A DNA stretch of 64,000 nucleotides, from positions 3,711,001 to 3,775,000 of the forward strand of contig CM072871.1 in assembly GCA_036937835.1 (NCBI GenBank), written 5' to 3'. The notes beneath the pieces are model-generated. The model had not been told where the DNA came from and did no database searches. It saw only the letters and a program-made list of their open reading frames with translations. Below, one piece after another: positions 61,605 through 64,000 of the stretch. The position numbers were made by a program, and so were the translations under genes. How positions within the stretch are numbered: the stretch's first letter is position 1; each line of letters opens with the position of its first letter. The stretch is from Pampus argenteus. Its lineage: Eukaryota > Chordata > Actinopteri > Scombriformes > Stromateidae.

Positions 61605-61838
61605 CTACATCCGTTTGTGAGTCTGTAGGATTCGGGAGATACTTTTCTGTTGAGTGTACACAGTGACGGCTGGCTGATCGGAGTCTTTTAACTTGTTGAG
61701 ATTTGAGTGGGACACGTCAGTTAGTAGCTGCAGGTTTGGTTTGTGTTCTCGGCTATTTATTCCCGAGGACAGACTCTGTCCTGACTCTTCTTCGTCCCCG
61801 GCTGCCACTGTAGCTTCTTGCTCCATCATATCCACCCA
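61605..61838 (-). CDS. Orphan exon-like ORF, unassigned
   Basis: A 77-codon open stretch ending in TAG, preceded by a good pyrimidine tract and ctctgag acceptor. It reads WVDMMEQEATVAAGDEEESG, QSLSSGINSREHKPNLQLLT, DVSHSNLNKLKDSDQPAVTV, ending KSISRILQTHKRM. The polar, mixed composition looks coding and would suit a last exon of a minus-strand gene with earlier exons above 61840. I do not recognise the protein. A chance ORF or decayed pseudogene is quite possible. Confidence 0.25.
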   Translation of the reverse strand, partial: WVDMMEQEATVAAGDEEESGQSLSSGINSREHKPNLQLLTDVSHSNLNKLKDSDQPAVTVYTQQKSISRILQTHKRM

Positions 61839-64000
61839 CTCAGAGAAGTCACAAAGGCACAAAAGGCAAAACAAGGACAGTTTAACAACAGACCCTGATG
61901 TAGTTTTATCATATTAATACAGCCGAAATGAAATGTCCGAGGTGGGCGAGGGTTAAGAGAAGATAAAATTGTGCTCTGCTGCAGTGAGAAGACAGAGGGC
62001 TCTTCCCTGCAGATACACAGAGACAGACAGTCTCTTACATCACTAACCACTGAGTCCAGGTTGAAATATGATTCTTTAATAATCAGGCTAAAGGCTGTAG
62101 CTTATACTGTAACGTTGAAGGGGTGTTATATATATATCTTATAGGTTGTGTGTGTGCTGATTGGTGTAGTGCATCTGATTGAATTATACTGTAAAGTGTT
62201 TCTGGTTTTGGAGGGACAATATAATGGAAACACAAAATTTAACTTAAATACGCTGCTTAAACTATACAAATCCAACAGGACATTTCCAGGACATTTGATT
62301 GTCATTCAGCTCATTGTTTTGGTTCAGTCTCAGCTCTCATCCGCCTTGTTGGCTGCAAGAAAAGTTCTGATAAACCGGCTGTACGCTGCATTCCCAGCAC
62401 CGCATGGCAGGAAGACAACGATAACGTCACCGGCGGCGCATTTAGCAGCTAAAGAGACAGATATATTTCCCCCAGGAGGTTGTGCAGATTACCGACTGCT
62501 TTAAACAACGTCGCTCTGACACATTGTTAAGTGTGAGCATTGTAAAGTCACAAAGACACAGCAGGGTTTGCTTGCAGAACTCGTTGCATTACATCAAAAA
62601 TTATTTCACAGTGCAATATTGTGTCTTTTCAAATTTAGCCAAAACTGTGCTGGAGGTGTCTGATACATGATACATACATCTGAATATGAAATACGGCTCG
62701 TTATATCACTTCAGACAACCAAGATTTTACTATTTAGTACAAACATAGTAGTAAAACGCATGGTCAGGATTGGTCAATGTCGAGGATAGACTGTTGACTG
62801 TAAATCTGATTGAATTTAATGGCTCATGCATGAGAGGAAAAAACAGTGTTCTTCTTTGGAAACACTAAGTGGAGCTTCGTCATCCTGCCAAATCTAGCAG
62901 AACTTCTTTCTGCAGATGTTAAATGTTCGGCAGAGAGACTACAGAGTCCAGTTAATGAGCACTAGATCTGCAGAAAACCAGAGGAGACACGCATGCAATT
63001 ATTCATACGGATATATTTTCTTGTGATGACCAAGAAATCTTTCTATTCTGACTTTATATTCAGTTTTTGTGATCTCAAAATAAGGTTTTTTTTGTTATGA
63101 TCATGAGCAAAGATATATATAATATATAGATTTATATCCTCTCCCATGTTTCGTACTCGGATCAGGGGGGGGGTTAACCTCATCTTCTCGTGCCAATTTA
63201 AAAAGTGCTGATTTGGCAGCTGAGTCTCACTGAAGCACACTTGTGAGATTAGTACGACTATTACACGCCTGTCTGACCAGGACCATGTACCTGGTACGGA
63301 ACTGCAAACCACATTTAGCTCTGTGTACTATATACTGTGTCTTATAATTCACTGATTCTCTGAGGTTACAAGACAATGTCACCTCGGACTAGCAGAGCGT
63401 GCGTTTGGCATTTAAGCAGTGTGAAATGTCACATGGTCGACTGCATGGATCCCCGAAGGCAGGCTGTGTTTTTGCTTTGATGTCATGTTCTTATTTAGAT
63501 TAACCGCTCGGCGCCGCCTCGCTGAGACAAAACCATCTGTGTTGTTGCTACCGTTGGTTTATGTTATGAATGTGCTTTCAGGAGGTGGGTGGGAAACGTT
63601 TGCAATCTGTGAAAGCAGATTCAGCGGTGCACAGCGACGTCTCACTCCCTTCTGTCTCTCACTCCTCTATCACTTGTTCTGTCTCCTGTCATCGCCAGAC
63701 TGTCCCAGACAGTGTTGACTCCTGTCCGAACATCAATCTGACTACTTCTGTTCGTAACCTCCCATCCTGTGGATTTATTAGGTCGTTGATACGTTTTTAT
63801 CTGTACACTTTATGCTGTGTGTGTTTTTTTTTGTGGGACAACCTGGTAATCGTGTTGTAAAACAGAGTCTGCTCATCTTGCAGGAGCGGTACATTACATA
63901 ACGAGATGAAGATCATTTTACAGTTCATTTTGAAGCCGGTCAGACTCTCTACTTTCTTTCTGCTCCTGTCTTTTTTTCACCCCTCTCCTCTCTTTAGATC

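Larger units (their letters stand above)
58926..64000 (+). other. THIK gene intron 1 (5' part), no exon 2 seen
   Basis: The donor gtgggt opens an intron that runs past the window end. No sequence like FGMTTPATVGGK was found. It holds a dispersed repeat (60713-61353) and, on the other strand, an orphan exon-like ORF (61605-61838). Other ORFs here have no splice or composition support. Confidence 0.7.

Noticed and set aside
1..64000. CRISPR arrays, phage, plasmid or bacterial operons
   Set aside because: No spaced direct repeats of constant length and no prokaryotic gene organisation; the window is vertebrate.

Overview
The window is vertebrate nuclear DNA, most probably from a ray-finned (teleost) fish. 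Genes are split into many short exons with GT-AG introns. The sequence is AT-rich with many CA, GA, AAAT and GAA microsatellites. Several dispersed repeats resemble families I remember from teleost genomes, but that was not searched. No bacterial, phage, plasmid, CRISPR or rRNA/tRNA feature was recognised.

Layout. (1) 1-10252: intron of an integrin alpha gene; its remaining 3' exons lie before the window. (2) 10253-23496, minus strand: the first 15 coding exons of itga9 (integrin alpha-9), giving 563 codons in one frame: signal peptide, seven-bladed beta-propeller with three calcium loops, start of the thigh domain. (3) 23497-25110: spacer of about 1.6 kb. (4) 25492-45285, minus strand: a complete golga4 (golgin-245/p230) in 24 coding exons, about 2,049 codons. 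It has a conserved N-terminus, a single 3.7-kb coiled-coil exon and a C-terminal GRIP domain. A candidate extra cassette exon sits in intron 2. (5) 45286-58030: 12.7 kb with no confirmed gene, many repeats and two exon-like minus-strand ORFs. (6) About 58030-58925, plus strand: 5' leader and first coding exon of a THIK-type two-pore potassium channel (kcnk12/kcnk13 family, nearer kcnk12). Its second exon is not in the window. (7) 58926-64000: the start of that intron, with repeats and one orphan exon-like ORF on the minus strand.

The genes share no biochemical pathway. Golgin-245 tethers trans-Golgi vesicles through Arl1, integrin alpha-9 is a cell-surface adhesion receptor that pairs with beta-1, and THIK channels are potassium leak or silent channels. 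The golga4-itga9 head-to-tail order matches human 3p22.2. A THIK gene upstream of golga4 is not the human arrangement. Exon boundaries were set by eye from splice consensus, reading-frame continuity and recalled similarity to human orthologues; all internal phases agree. I found no undescribed multi-gene system. The best leads are the golga4 cassette exon, the uORF stop overlapping the THIK start, the missing arginine-rich N-terminus of the kcnk12-like protein, the microsatellite serving as a splice-site pyrimidine tract, and three unassigned exon-like ORFs.
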